A DNA stretch of 64,000 nucleotides, taken from the NCBI RefSeq assembly GCF_008831285.2, contig NC_045151.1, positions 1,235,544-1,299,543 of the forward strand. Reading direction: 5' to 3'. Position numbers and translations under genes: made by a program. The DNA comes from Nymphaea colorata (Eukaryota > Streptophyta > Magnoliopsida > Nymphaeales > Nymphaeaceae). This document shows positions 1 through 8,829 of the stretch, one piece after another (the first letter of the stretch is position 1; the number at the start of each line of letters is the position of its first letter). The notes beneath the pieces are model-generated. The model was not told the origin of the DNA. It saw only the letters and a list, made by a program, of their open reading frames with translations, and made no database searches.

Positions 1-11
1 ACTAGTCCTAC

Positions 12-721
12 TTAATGGGCCCTATCATCCAGAGGTGCTAGGAGCTTGGGAAAAGCAAGATCTATGGTCGGAACGTGGACATAGAGAAGCATCAGGGGGA
101 ATGTATTACGTGATGATAGCAAAGTCTGAGTGAGTTTGATACTAACTCTCTGCCGATGATGCAGGACTCGATGGTTGAGGACAGCTTCCAGTATGAACCT
201 GTAGTTAAATGATGGCCTGGCCGCTCGCCGATGATGCGCCACCATTTGTTTACCAGCAACCAACCAAGCTCTTTTCATTAGGATGGCATTAAGTTCGCCT
301 TCATTTGACACCCTAATCAGGAAATCCCCTTTGACAAACACTGCGGATCTAGGCGAAATAAGGCCCTTCCATAGTAGTTCTTGGGAAGCAAAAACATAAT
401 CGATACCTACCTTCGATGAAGCACCGATGAAAGTGGCTACTTCATACCCCTGGAATGGAGCCGCCATCTTCGAACGGTCTCCTTCTTGAATGATGATCTT
501 GGGGCGACCTTCAGTCTCCATCACGTCTAGCGGAGGGATGTTCCAATCATCCTCCTCCTTGCCCATGACTTCCTTGGCTCAATGGCCTTAAATTTGATCC
601 TGAAGCTGCGTTTCTCCATTACATATCCATTGTTCTTCGTCGAAGAATCGCCAAGAATCAGACACCCTTCTGCAAGATCAGTCTCCATCATATAAACCCT
701 AAACCCCCACTCTCTTTGCAA
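12..721 (-). pseudogene. Retroelement-derived relic with DUF4283-like region (copy A)
   Basis: Two overlapping minus-strand frames (527-721 and 12-566) look like pieces of one older reading frame. The block around FVKGDFLIRVSNEGELNAIL followed by RAWLVAGKQM resembles the DUF4283 fold found in gag-like and zinc-knuckle proteins of plant retroelements, where a phrase of the type 'gPWfvagr' ends the domain. The same sequence recurs at 20371-20909. No downstream polymerase is visible, and the frame changes between the two parts, so I treat it as a relic inside intron 2 of the CRK gene. The family assignment is tentative: it rests on one short motif and length, and the protein could be an uncharacterised plant family. 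Confidence 0.35.
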
Positions 722-747
722 ACCGGTATTTCCAAGGAAAACCTCTT

Positions 748-2200
748 TCAGTCTTGAAAAATTGATGGAGGCTGCAGTTTGCCTTCACTGCAAATTTGTT
801 CTTCTTCAGTAGGCTCCCAAGCAACAATTCCTGATAGGGAGGGGGCTCTCCCAACTTTATTGATTAAAAAGTATAAATGTTTACAACAAAAGATGGATAT
901 AGGTATACTGGTTGGGATAATAATAATCCATAGTAAACTTTTTCTCTCTTCCTTATAGTTACTATGAGAATGTGAGGAAAAGAAATCATTTGACAAATAA
1001 GTCAAGCCAAGGTTCACTTTATTTATTTATATTTTATATATATATATATATTTAATGGGTAGATACCATACTACTTGATAAAAACCAGACCTGTGACAAA
1101 GTGGTTTAAACAAAATGTAAACCTCTTTTTGTGTTTATAAGTACTAATTTAATGTAAATTATATTTTATTTTAAATTATTCTTAAAAATTGATCTTTTTA
1201 CTATCAAAATTTAGATATTACAAGACCGTTTGTCTCTTTTATTATTAAAAAATATTATTTAAATGAAAAAATGATTAACTTAATATATGTGAGATCATAT
1301 ATATAATGTTAACTGGCAAAAATAAATTTAATAATTAATTTTGATGGGTATGATTTTTGTTTTTTACTCAAGTGGTCTATATATATATATATATATATAT
1401 CAATTGATTTTAAAACCCGATAAAATTTGACTCATTATTGAACTTTGATGATATGTTAACTTCATAAGTTCTAATTCATCTTTGAAAACAAACAACAAAG
1501 GCTGAAAATCTACATTGGATCTTACATGAGCAGCCCCTTCTCTCTTCCACTGACTCTCCTCCATGGCAAATGGAGAAAACCCACCCTTCAAACAAATGAA
1601 AGGGGCTGCTTTGGGAGAAGAATGGTAAGAAAACAAGTAAGAAAAAGTTAAAAGACAATTATTTTAATAATTCAAAAAATACCCCAATAAAGACGAGAGG
1701 GGTTGGCGGTAAGATGTACAGCAGTTCTAATATTCAATGAGTCAAGTTAATTTTGGTTGGACTCCCAAACTGAATTCGTTTGAAAAAAACGAGTTGAGCT
1801 CAAGCTTGTCAAGCTCAGCTCGCTTAAGCTTGATTAAATTAGCTTGTAATGAAACAAATCTATGGTATACAGAAGGTGCCTAGTAATATTAATGCAAGAA
1901 AGAAATAGCTGCAATAGTAAGGATTAGGTTCGTAGTAAACCTGGTCATTAGCGTTTAGGTTAAAGGTAAATTTTCTTTTTCTTTTTCATTTTTTCATAAA
2001 CTGCTTCACTAAGCTCAATTCAGATCTGGGCTTGAGCCTAACTAAACTTAAGCTTGAGTTGAGACCAATTTGTCTTGGTTCGTACATCTTTATTGGTGTT
2101 GGAGGTAAAGTTCTTGGACAAGTGTTGTGATTCATGTAAACTGTCAGGACAAGTGTTGTATTTGCAACCAAGGCTAAAAGGGCTGATGGTGAGGTCGTGA
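748..2200. other. CRK-A intron 2, AT-rich noncoding
   Basis: No supported coding sequence. It holds short (TA)n runs near 1036-1050 and 1378-1400. Between about 1735 and 2065 there is a stretch rich in GAGCTCAAGC/GCTTGAGCTC words, similar to the MITE at 8044-8440. Parts are shared with 20890-22080 in the duplicated copy. Confidence 0.5.
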
Positions 2201-2280
2201 GAACTTTCAAAACAAGACTTGTGGTTGCCTACCCCTCCTCTTTCTCTCTCTTAAGTTGTTTGTTGCTTTTTGTAACAAAC

Positions 2281-2491
2281 CTGTTTGTTGCAAGGCGTCC
2301 TCTTCTTCGTTCCCCTGCAGATGGCCAGGCTTCAACTCCTTTCTCCGAAAGCAATCTCTTTTCCACCAGTAAAAGCCACAAATTGTGCAACTAATGAGAA
2401 CCACAATCAAGATAGAGATGACCAATATGATGAAGACACGCTTTCTTCTCTTGCTTTTCTGCGACCCTGCAAGTATAAAATATACTTTACC

Positions 2492-2522
<31 letters not shown>

Positions 2523-3395
2523 TGTGTGTGAATAACCTGACAGAGTGTTGGCTGTACCAATCGGTGGAGGGCTTGAATTTTGAGGTGTCGAACTGGGCGG
2601 AGGAGATGGGCTTGTTGTGGGGAAAGGAGATTGGCTTGTTGTGTCGGTGGTACTATAAAAAATATTCGTATCAAACCTCACACGGCAACTTCCCTTGAGA
2701 AGTTCACAGCCTTGTGAACCGCCGCAACTCGAGTTGATTTGGGAGATGGCCGTCTCCAGGCACTCCTTGCAATCTGCGAGGCTGGCGTCCCTGGTGCACT
2801 GTACCAGCCCGTAGAGCGTCTGTCGATCTGTGTACTCCGTCGCGTTCCTTGCGAACATGAGCCTCGAAGGCTCTGTTGTCGCTGCAGACGTGAGATTCTC
2901 CAGCAAACTGCCCAAATCCCTGTAAAATGCTTCCGGGAATTCCACCGTACTGTTATACCAATACCAAGGATAGGAATCATTGAGGTTGAGGAGTCCAAAG
3001 AAGTTGGTGTTGGAGTAGCGCAGCTGGCACTTTTCAAGCCATATGATGGCATCCTTCGTGTTGGGGCAGTATTGGACGATTTCTATGGTGGACCTAGTGA
3101 TGCAGGTGCCGCACTCCTCCTCGCCGACGTCGCCCCGGCACTGAACCAGGCCGTAAACTTCTTCCGGTCCTTGGCCCTTGGTGGTATTGAGAAAACCGAT
3201 GGAAGGGGCTTCGTTCTTCAATGTGGAGAAGACGCTGTCCATGTTGACTTCAAATTCGTCTCCGTCCGAGTACTTGGCATCAACGGAGCAGCGGCTTTTG
3301 AGATATTCATTGCTGCTCATTGCATGGTGGACATGGATGGAGAGGAGGAGGAGGAGGAAGCGGGGGATGCCAATGTTCAACAACGTTAGCCCCAT
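2281..3395 (-). CDS. Cysteine-rich receptor-like kinase, 5' part (ectodomain and TM exons; kinase off-window)
   Basis: Exon 1 is 3395-2537 and exon 2 is 2466-2281, with a 70-bp GT-AG intron (2467-2536) holding a GA repeat. The 348 visible residues give a hydrophobic signal peptide (GIPRFLLLLLSIHVHHA), then two DUF26/Gnk2 (stress-antifungal) domains, each with the C-x8-C-x2-C signature: CRGDVGEEECGTC and CTRDASLADCKEC. A Pro/Ser-rich stalk follows, then a basic-flanked membrane segment (VFIILVISILIVVLISCTIC). Exon 2 ends in EEEDALQQT at an ACAG|GTTTGT donor, the phase expected for the kinase exon that should start FRRADPMDGPTFDL as in copy B. CRKs are plasma-membrane receptor kinases usually linked to stress and immune signalling; the ligand is unknown. 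The visible reading frame is unbroken, but integrity of the whole gene cannot be judged because the kinase exons would lie left of base 1. Confidence 0.85.
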
Positions 3396-3914
3396 TACAG
3401 AGTAAACCGTCTCTAGTTGGGGGATCGGGCAGAAATTTGAACAATGCGTCGCCGGCAGGAAAGCCGTGCGAAGGGCGCGAACATAAACTCGGCTGGGGAG
3501 CTTTGGCTTGCTTTAACAGGGAACACCCATTCCATTTTCCAATCATGGATGATGAAAGGCGATGCAAACTCTACGAAAAGTCTTCCCTCAAGCTTAGAAA
3601 AATCAATAGTGGAATTTGAAGTAACGGGCATCTTTTTCCAAAGTATTCAGAAACATATTTCCAAAAACCAGCTCAACAACGTTTAGTTTTTTTTTTTTTA
3701 TTTCATACTTGATAAAAAAGAATCAATTTAAACATTTGAATAATATGTCCTCGTTTATAGAATATTTTCGGGCCATCAAACGGGTCCTTAAAAAAAAAAA
3801 AGAAAACATCTCTCTTTCTCAATCTATCGCCAACTTGACCTATTTTAAAACTAGAACATTGTCATATAACCATAAAAAGTTTTCACGCGAGTGCAGAATT
3901 TATAATCATAGGCT

Positions 3915-4038
3915 ACAACGTAACATACACGCCGAAAGTGACACCTCTTGTGCGATGATTGTGCGGTTTTGGAACAACATTTTCTTGTAATTAAATGTTG
4001 AGTTAATTGAATCACAACGTAACATACACGCCGAAAGT
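3915..4038. repeat. 25-bp exact direct repeat pair
   Basis: ACAACGTAACATACACGCCG followed by AAAGT occurs at 3915-3939 and again at 4014-4038, 99 bp apart, in noncoding DNA upstream of the CRK-A start codon. This may be slippage or a small duplication. Confidence 0.8.
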
Positions 4039-4508
4039 AATGTCTTCCACTGTCTACAATTCAGGCAATAGCATTTATGGGAATCAAAATCAGAAGGCCA
4101 TCTCAAGCTCCATGTCACAAGTTAGGCTCTATTTTCGTGTCTCCATAATGCATAAACTGTTGTGCTTGGTGGGACTCACCTACACAATTATCTTCACTTG
4201 ACTTGGGGAACGTGGTGTTAAGAGCAGTGCCAACAGAGAAATGGATTGCTGCTCATTTCATAGTCTTTGTAGATCTGTAGTAATGGTTGTGTATGTTGTT
4301 ATGTGTGCGTAGCTTACGTGCATAATAAAAGAAGGGGGTTGTTTTATGTAATTTAAAAAAACATGTCTTTTGTAGTCATTTCACTTTTTTTATTTTTATT
4401 TTTATTTTACCAAAAACTTGTCATTTTTTATGTGAACGAGTAGTACTTTTGTCATAGTACTTTTGTCATTAACCATATCAGAAATTTTGTGCATCAATAT
4501 GGCCCATA

Positions 4509-4720
4509 TAAGAGTTTTCCTCTATGGGTGGAGAGGAGGAGGGGGCGGGGGATGTCTATCTTCAACAACGTTAGCTCTATTGGAGAGTAAACTTGAACGA
4601 TACATCGCCGACAGGAAGGCCATACTAAGCGATCGATTTTTACTTTTTCATTTAAGGTAAATTATTGTTTTTTGATGTCCTATTTGATAAAAAGGGATCA
4701 ATTTTAAATGTTTAGTTTTT
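4509..4720 (-). pseudogene. Relic of a CRK 5' end (third copy)
   Basis: The plus-strand string with GGAGGAGGGGGCGGGGGATG, then TCTTCAACAACGTTAGC and a stretch ending CGCCGACAGGAAGGCC, matches the start-codon, signal-peptide and 5' flank region at 3340-3480 and 23150-23310. The start codon and the rest of exon 1 are lost. Sequence after about 4660 resembles 3690-3740, so the relic seems to include upstream flank with an internal deletion. It indicates at least three CRK 5' ends once lay in this cluster. Confidence 0.6.
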
Positions 4721-5803
4721 TTTATTCCCTACCCCAATCAAGTGGATTTATCTTTTGTCTCGTACCTATCTACCAATATTCTCTTCCTATTAAAAGTAAT
4801 GTTTTGAAAATTAGTATTTTTTTTAATTGAAGTTAGGTCCTTCAGCACCCCCAGAAGGATGATTATAAGGAATATAGATGTTATGATCCTAACAGTAAGA
4901 AAATACAAACTTCACGAAATGTGGTATTTGATGAGTATGAGTTTGATGAGGAATATGACCTCATTGATTCAATCTCGGTGCAAAAGGAAATCTACAACCT
5001 GTGGTTGAATTCAGAACTCTTGTGAAGAGAAAGTCTGTCATGTATATCCTCTTGTCCTCTTGTACATGCACAATTAAAAACAGTTCAATCCAATGATGAT
5101 TATTATGTAGACATACTCGAGACGAATGATGGTTCTTATGTGGAACAAGCTGCTCCTCAACAATTTTTTGGTTTTGTCTAACATAGAAGAAATCGCGACA
5201 CAATTCATGAAGGAACCAGAGAGTCTATAAGAAGATCATAACGCATTCGTCATCCCATTTATCGTTGGGTTAGTTATAAAATTTTTTATCTGGACTTTCA
5301 GTTATTCATGGCTCAAACTACTAAACATGGAGAACCTAGTTCTTACAATCAAGCTTCCAAAACATGTCAATGGTTAAAAGCTATGAATCAAGAGATGGAG
5401 GAACTCTATGAATGCAAGACTTGGGAAATTGTTCCAAGGCCTCATGAGAAAGATGTAATCGGCTACGAGTGGGTTTATAAAGCAAGCTTATGTGGTTTGA
5501 TAGACTTTCCTAACAAATTCAACAATATGGTTTTCATAGAAGCACTCTTCATCATTCTCTTTTTATTTATCAAAGCAAAAACATCACTACTTAGTTTCTC
5601 ATATATGTCGATGATATTGTTACCACTAGAAATTGTGACAACTATATTTGTAAAGTAAAGAATTTTTTGGTGAAGAGTTTTAAAATAAAAGATTTATGAG
5701 AGCTAAGACATTTTCTTGGTGTGGAGATTGATAGACAACAAGATACCTTGACATTGACACACCAAATATACACTCTGAATCTTTTGAGCAAGACAAGCAT
5801 GAG

Positions 5804-6261
5804 TAGGGATGTCAATACATCTTGTTTGAATCAGATATCCGACCGATCCAATCCAAAAAAAACTGATATGGAAAAAAAATTAATATCTGATTAAGAAATC
5901 GGTTCGGATTCGGATTTAGTAAATGGCATCCGATTGGATTTGGATTTAGATATAAATAAATATCCAATCAAATTTGGATACAGATTCGGATCAGATTCAT
6001 TTTTAAACAAATATCATGTATCTAATGCTATTAAATTTTCAAAATTGACAAAATCCAGTTCAAAATTTGGATTCGGATATAAATATAAAAATAAGATCGG
6101 ATCGGATTCGAATTATAAAATCAAACTTTGGATTTGGATTCAAATATGATTTTTCTTTATTTGAATTTGAATCTGAATTTGAATCTGAATATGTGAATAT
6201 CCAAAAAAGTAGATATAATTAAGGATATATATGATCCAAATCTAATCCATTGACATCCCTA
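5804..6261. mobile_element. hAT-type MITE with 8-bp TSD AGCATGAG
   Basis: The element starts TAGGGATGTCAAT and ends ATTGACATCCCTA, a perfect 13-bp terminal inverted repeat. It is flanked on both sides by AGCATGAG (5796-5803 and 6262-6269). An 8-bp target-site duplication is typical of the hAT superfamily. The 458-bp interior has no coding capacity and is made of degenerate GGATTTGGAT/ATCCAAATCC words, giving it strong self-complementarity. It sits inside the copia remnant and is therefore younger than it. Related degenerate copies occur near 24157-24512 and 25075-25503. Confidence 0.9.
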
Positions 6262-6434
6262 AGCATGAGATATTTCATTGACTTGTTAGTACTCTTAGTG
6301 TATTAAATCAAAAGTTGAGCTCACAAGAAAAGAACATATATCATGATCCAACAAGGTATTACAACATTGTTAGCATGTTACAATATCTTACTTTCACTGC
6401 AAAATATTGTTTATTCTTTGAATCAAGTGTCACA

Positions 6435-6700
6435 ATTTATGCATGCTCCTAAAAACGGTCATACGAGCCTTGTCGGTTGCAGAAGTGATTCATCTTGTAA
6501 AAGGCATGAGCTAATTACTTACATAGATGCAAACTGAGCAGGCAAATGAGAGGAGATCAGTTTCAACATTTATGCATGCTCCTAGAAACGGTCATACGAG
6601 CCTTGTCGGTTGCAGAAGTGATTCATCTTGTAAAAGGCATGAGCTAATTACTTACATAGATGCAAACTGAGCAGGCAAATGAGAGGAGATCAGTTTCAAA
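6435..6700. repeat. 133-bp tandem duplication
   Basis: Two adjacent copies (6435-6567 and 6568-6700) differ at about one internal base (CTCCTAAAAACGG versus CTCCTAGAAACGG). The unit carries the RNase H start of the copia remnant. The near identity suggests a recent unequal exchange or replication event. Confidence 0.95.
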
Positions 6701-7116
6701 CTATTGTGTTTTTATTGGAAGAAATCTCGTTACTTGGAGTAGTGAGAAACAAAAGGCCATAGTCGATCTAGTATAGAAACTGAATATAAGTCTATGGCAG
6801 TAGGGACCGCGGAAGCTACATGGGTGAGAAATTTAGTAGGCGATTTAGGAGAGCTTATTATTCTATCCTCCTTATTGTGTGACAATCAAAGTGCCATCAG
6901 CATAGCTTTTAATATCATTCTTCATAGTAGGACGAAACACATTGAGATTGATCAACAATTCATTCCTCAAAATTTGAGGACAAGGAGATTGAGCCATGTT
7001 ACGTTCAAACCGATAATCAAGTTGCTGATTTGCTTACAAAAGGTTTGACTAGTCATCAATTTTGGTTTCTCAATAGCAAGTTGTGCATTATAAGGAACAT
7101 GCACTGTGAGGGAGGA

Positions 7117-7434
7117 TGTTAAAGGATGGCCTGACAGGTTTGGATCTTGATCGAGAACCAAAACCGTCAAAAATAGGCATTGCTTCATTTCTATTTTATT
7201 TCTCATGTGCGTTTATGTTTCATTAATGGCATATGAAGTAATTTTTTGTACCCTTTTGGTTTATTATTCAAGTCTTATATCTAACGTGCAATAATAAATT
7301 TTAGGGTTGAGACTGCGTGCAGTTATGGCAGTCATCTCCCTTCTCAACTCTGGTCTTCTTCTTCCTTATTTTCTTTTCTGCAAGACAGACTGCTGTGAAT
7401 ATCAAGACTGATATATCAAAAGCTGATAGTAACA
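7117..7434 (+). mobile_element. 3' LTR of the decayed copia element
   Basis: A purine tract (GTGAGGGAGGA) directly precedes TGTTAAAGG, and the block closes with GATAGTAACA at 7434, so the ends are the short inverted repeat TGTTA/TAACA expected of an LTR. It follows the RNase H remnant at the right distance. No 5' LTR was found in the window, so the element is truncated. The right edge abuts an F-box relic, implying insertion into, or a breakpoint at, that sequence. Confidence 0.65.
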
Positions 7435-7690
7435 CATAAAAAGCCTTCCACAAAGTATTATGGTACTTGTGAACGAGGGAGCAATGGAGGAGATTAACGC
7501 AGTCGAGCTAGCAAAACATCCAATTGATAACATCCTTTGGGATATCGAAGCACAGGAAGCAACACAGCGCTCTCCTTTTCTTCCTTCACTGATCCTTCCA
7601 CCATCTTCTCTCTTTCTCTCTCTCTCTTGTTTGTGAGAGCCGCCATGCCGTCTTACTTACTACATACCCAGTTGGACCAAGATTCCCTTT
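7435..7690 (-). pseudogene. F-box exon relic (copy of 32800-33060)
   Basis: Read on the minus strand, it gives PKDVINWMFC, a TAG stop, then LDCVNLLHCSLVHKYH. This is an F-box-like N-terminal domain with a stop in the middle. The same region, including the polypyrimidine-rich 5' flank, recurs at about 32800-33060. The 3' side is cut by the LTR ending at 7434. It is nonfunctional. Confidence 0.6.
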
Positions 7691-7761
7691 CATACAACTT
7701 CTCAGTATCTTACTACATACCCAGTTGGACCAAGATTCCCTTTCATACAACTTCTCAGTAT
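7656..7761. repeat. 53-bp tandem duplication
   Basis: CTTACTACATACCCAGTTGG and the following 33 bases are repeated head to tail with period 53 and no visible difference. It lies at the outer edge of the F-box relic. Confidence 0.9.
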
Positions 7762-8043
7762 TTTTTTCTTGTTTTCACTTTCGAGCAAGCTCTCAAAATT
7801 CAATTGTTCACAGAAAGATGTCTGATAGATAAAGGTACATGGTCTCCCTTAAAATACGTCCTCTCTTCCAATATTCTTTTTTATTTCTGCACCAGTTGAA
7901 AATATTTTCCAAGTTAATGTTCATCCAACAAGTGGTATTTGGTAGTCGTCTGTTTTAGAAAAACAGTTAAGATTGGTGGCACTAATAGCTCTTCAAGTGG
8001 AAAGTGGTCATTCCAAATTGCAGTAAGTTAACTCTGCCACGAG

Positions 8044-8440
8044 TAAGGCTGTATAATGAGTCGAGCCAGGCTGTACAATGAGTCAAGCCAACTTCGAGCT
8101 TGACTTAAACTCACTCACTGGGTTAAGCATGACTCGATTATAAAGAAATCGAGCTTGAGTTACATTAACTCTACTCAATTAAACTCAAGTAAGCTCGTTT
8201 AATCAATGTTATTTTTTTATTTTGTAATTTTCAAACTTAAAACCAAGGAAATCGATCAAGTCAAACAGAGAATTGGTAAATGAGCTTAAACAACTTGAGC
8301 TCAAGCTTGATCCAGCACTCAAGCTATCGAGTCGAGCGCAAATCGAGTTCGCGCTGACATTGTACAACTTAACTTGAGCTCAAGCCGAACGATATATGAG
8401 TTGAGTGGAGCTCGGCCAGCTCAACTCGTGTACAGCTCCA
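8044..8440. mobile_element. hAT-type MITE with 8-bp TSD GCCACGAG
   Basis: The two ends are imperfect inverted repeats: TAAGGCTGTATAATGAGTCGAG at the left, and at the right the reverse complement of TGGAGCTGTACACGAGTTGAG. The same 8 bases GCCACGAG flank both sides (8036-8043 and 8441-8448). The 397-bp interior is rich in GAGCTTGA/TCAAGCTC words and has no ORF. Similar words at 1735-2065 suggest an older relative there. Confidence 0.8.
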
Positions 8441-8829
8441 GCCACGAGAAACCTAATTTTTTCTGTTTTCTACGTAAAGATGGTCATCAAAGTTCATAAA
8501 GAGTCCTATATAAATGCACTCTGCAATTTTTTGAGATCATTTATCTATGGTCTTAACAACTATAGGAAGATTACATTGAGATGATACAAACGAGAAAGTG
8601 GTTTATCCTTGTGAATAAGGAAGTACACATTCATCTCGTCATCAAAGGAATACGAACTTATAAGGCATCTCCACATCTCACTAAGAAGTATTACCAACAA
8701 CGAACAGGACTGCAGTAAACTAATCAACACGTACACAGCTCAAACACCAGAAGAACAAACGATACCCTGAAGGGCAGGGAACAAATTACCGTCTCTACTA
8801 CTTCCTCCTCTTATGAGTTCAAAGTTTCG

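Larger units (their letters stand above)
1..3625. repeat. Segmental duplication, copy A (pairs with 13435-23450)
   Basis: The first bases of the window match sequence starting at 13435. Similarity then resumes at about 235 versus 20390 and runs to about 3625 versus 23450. The pair covers the CRK exons, intron 2, a DUF4283-like relic and the 5' flank, in the same order and orientation. Copy A lacks about 680 bp that copy B has around 13680-14305 and 20335-20390, and lacks the LTR retrotransposon. Copy A probably continues past the left window edge, so its kinase exons are not visible. Boundaries are by eye. Confidence 0.85.
4850..7116 (+). pseudogene. Degenerate Ty1/copia polyprotein remnant
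   Basis: Copia domains appear in pol order with frameshifts and deletions. Around 4860-4960 there is an integrase-end phrase (YRCYDPNSKK, then VVFDEYEFDE). At 5308-5490 is the start of the RVT_2 reverse transcriptase (WLKAMNQEMEELYECKTWEI). The frame then jumps by deletion to the SLYGLKQ-like region, and at about 5600 to a YVDDIV-like stretch. LRHFLGVEID is near 5700-5735. RNase H fragments follow at 6520-7050 (TEYKSMAVGTAEATWVRNL; LLCDNQSAISIA; RTKHIEID). The core is interrupted by the MITE at 5804-6261 and a 133-bp tandem duplication. It cannot encode a working polyprotein. Confidence 0.85.

Noticed and set aside
2285..3405. Plus-strand open frames opposite the CRK-A exons (137 and 216 codons)
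   Set aside because: Antisense shadows of the minus-strand CRK exons, with no domain of their own.
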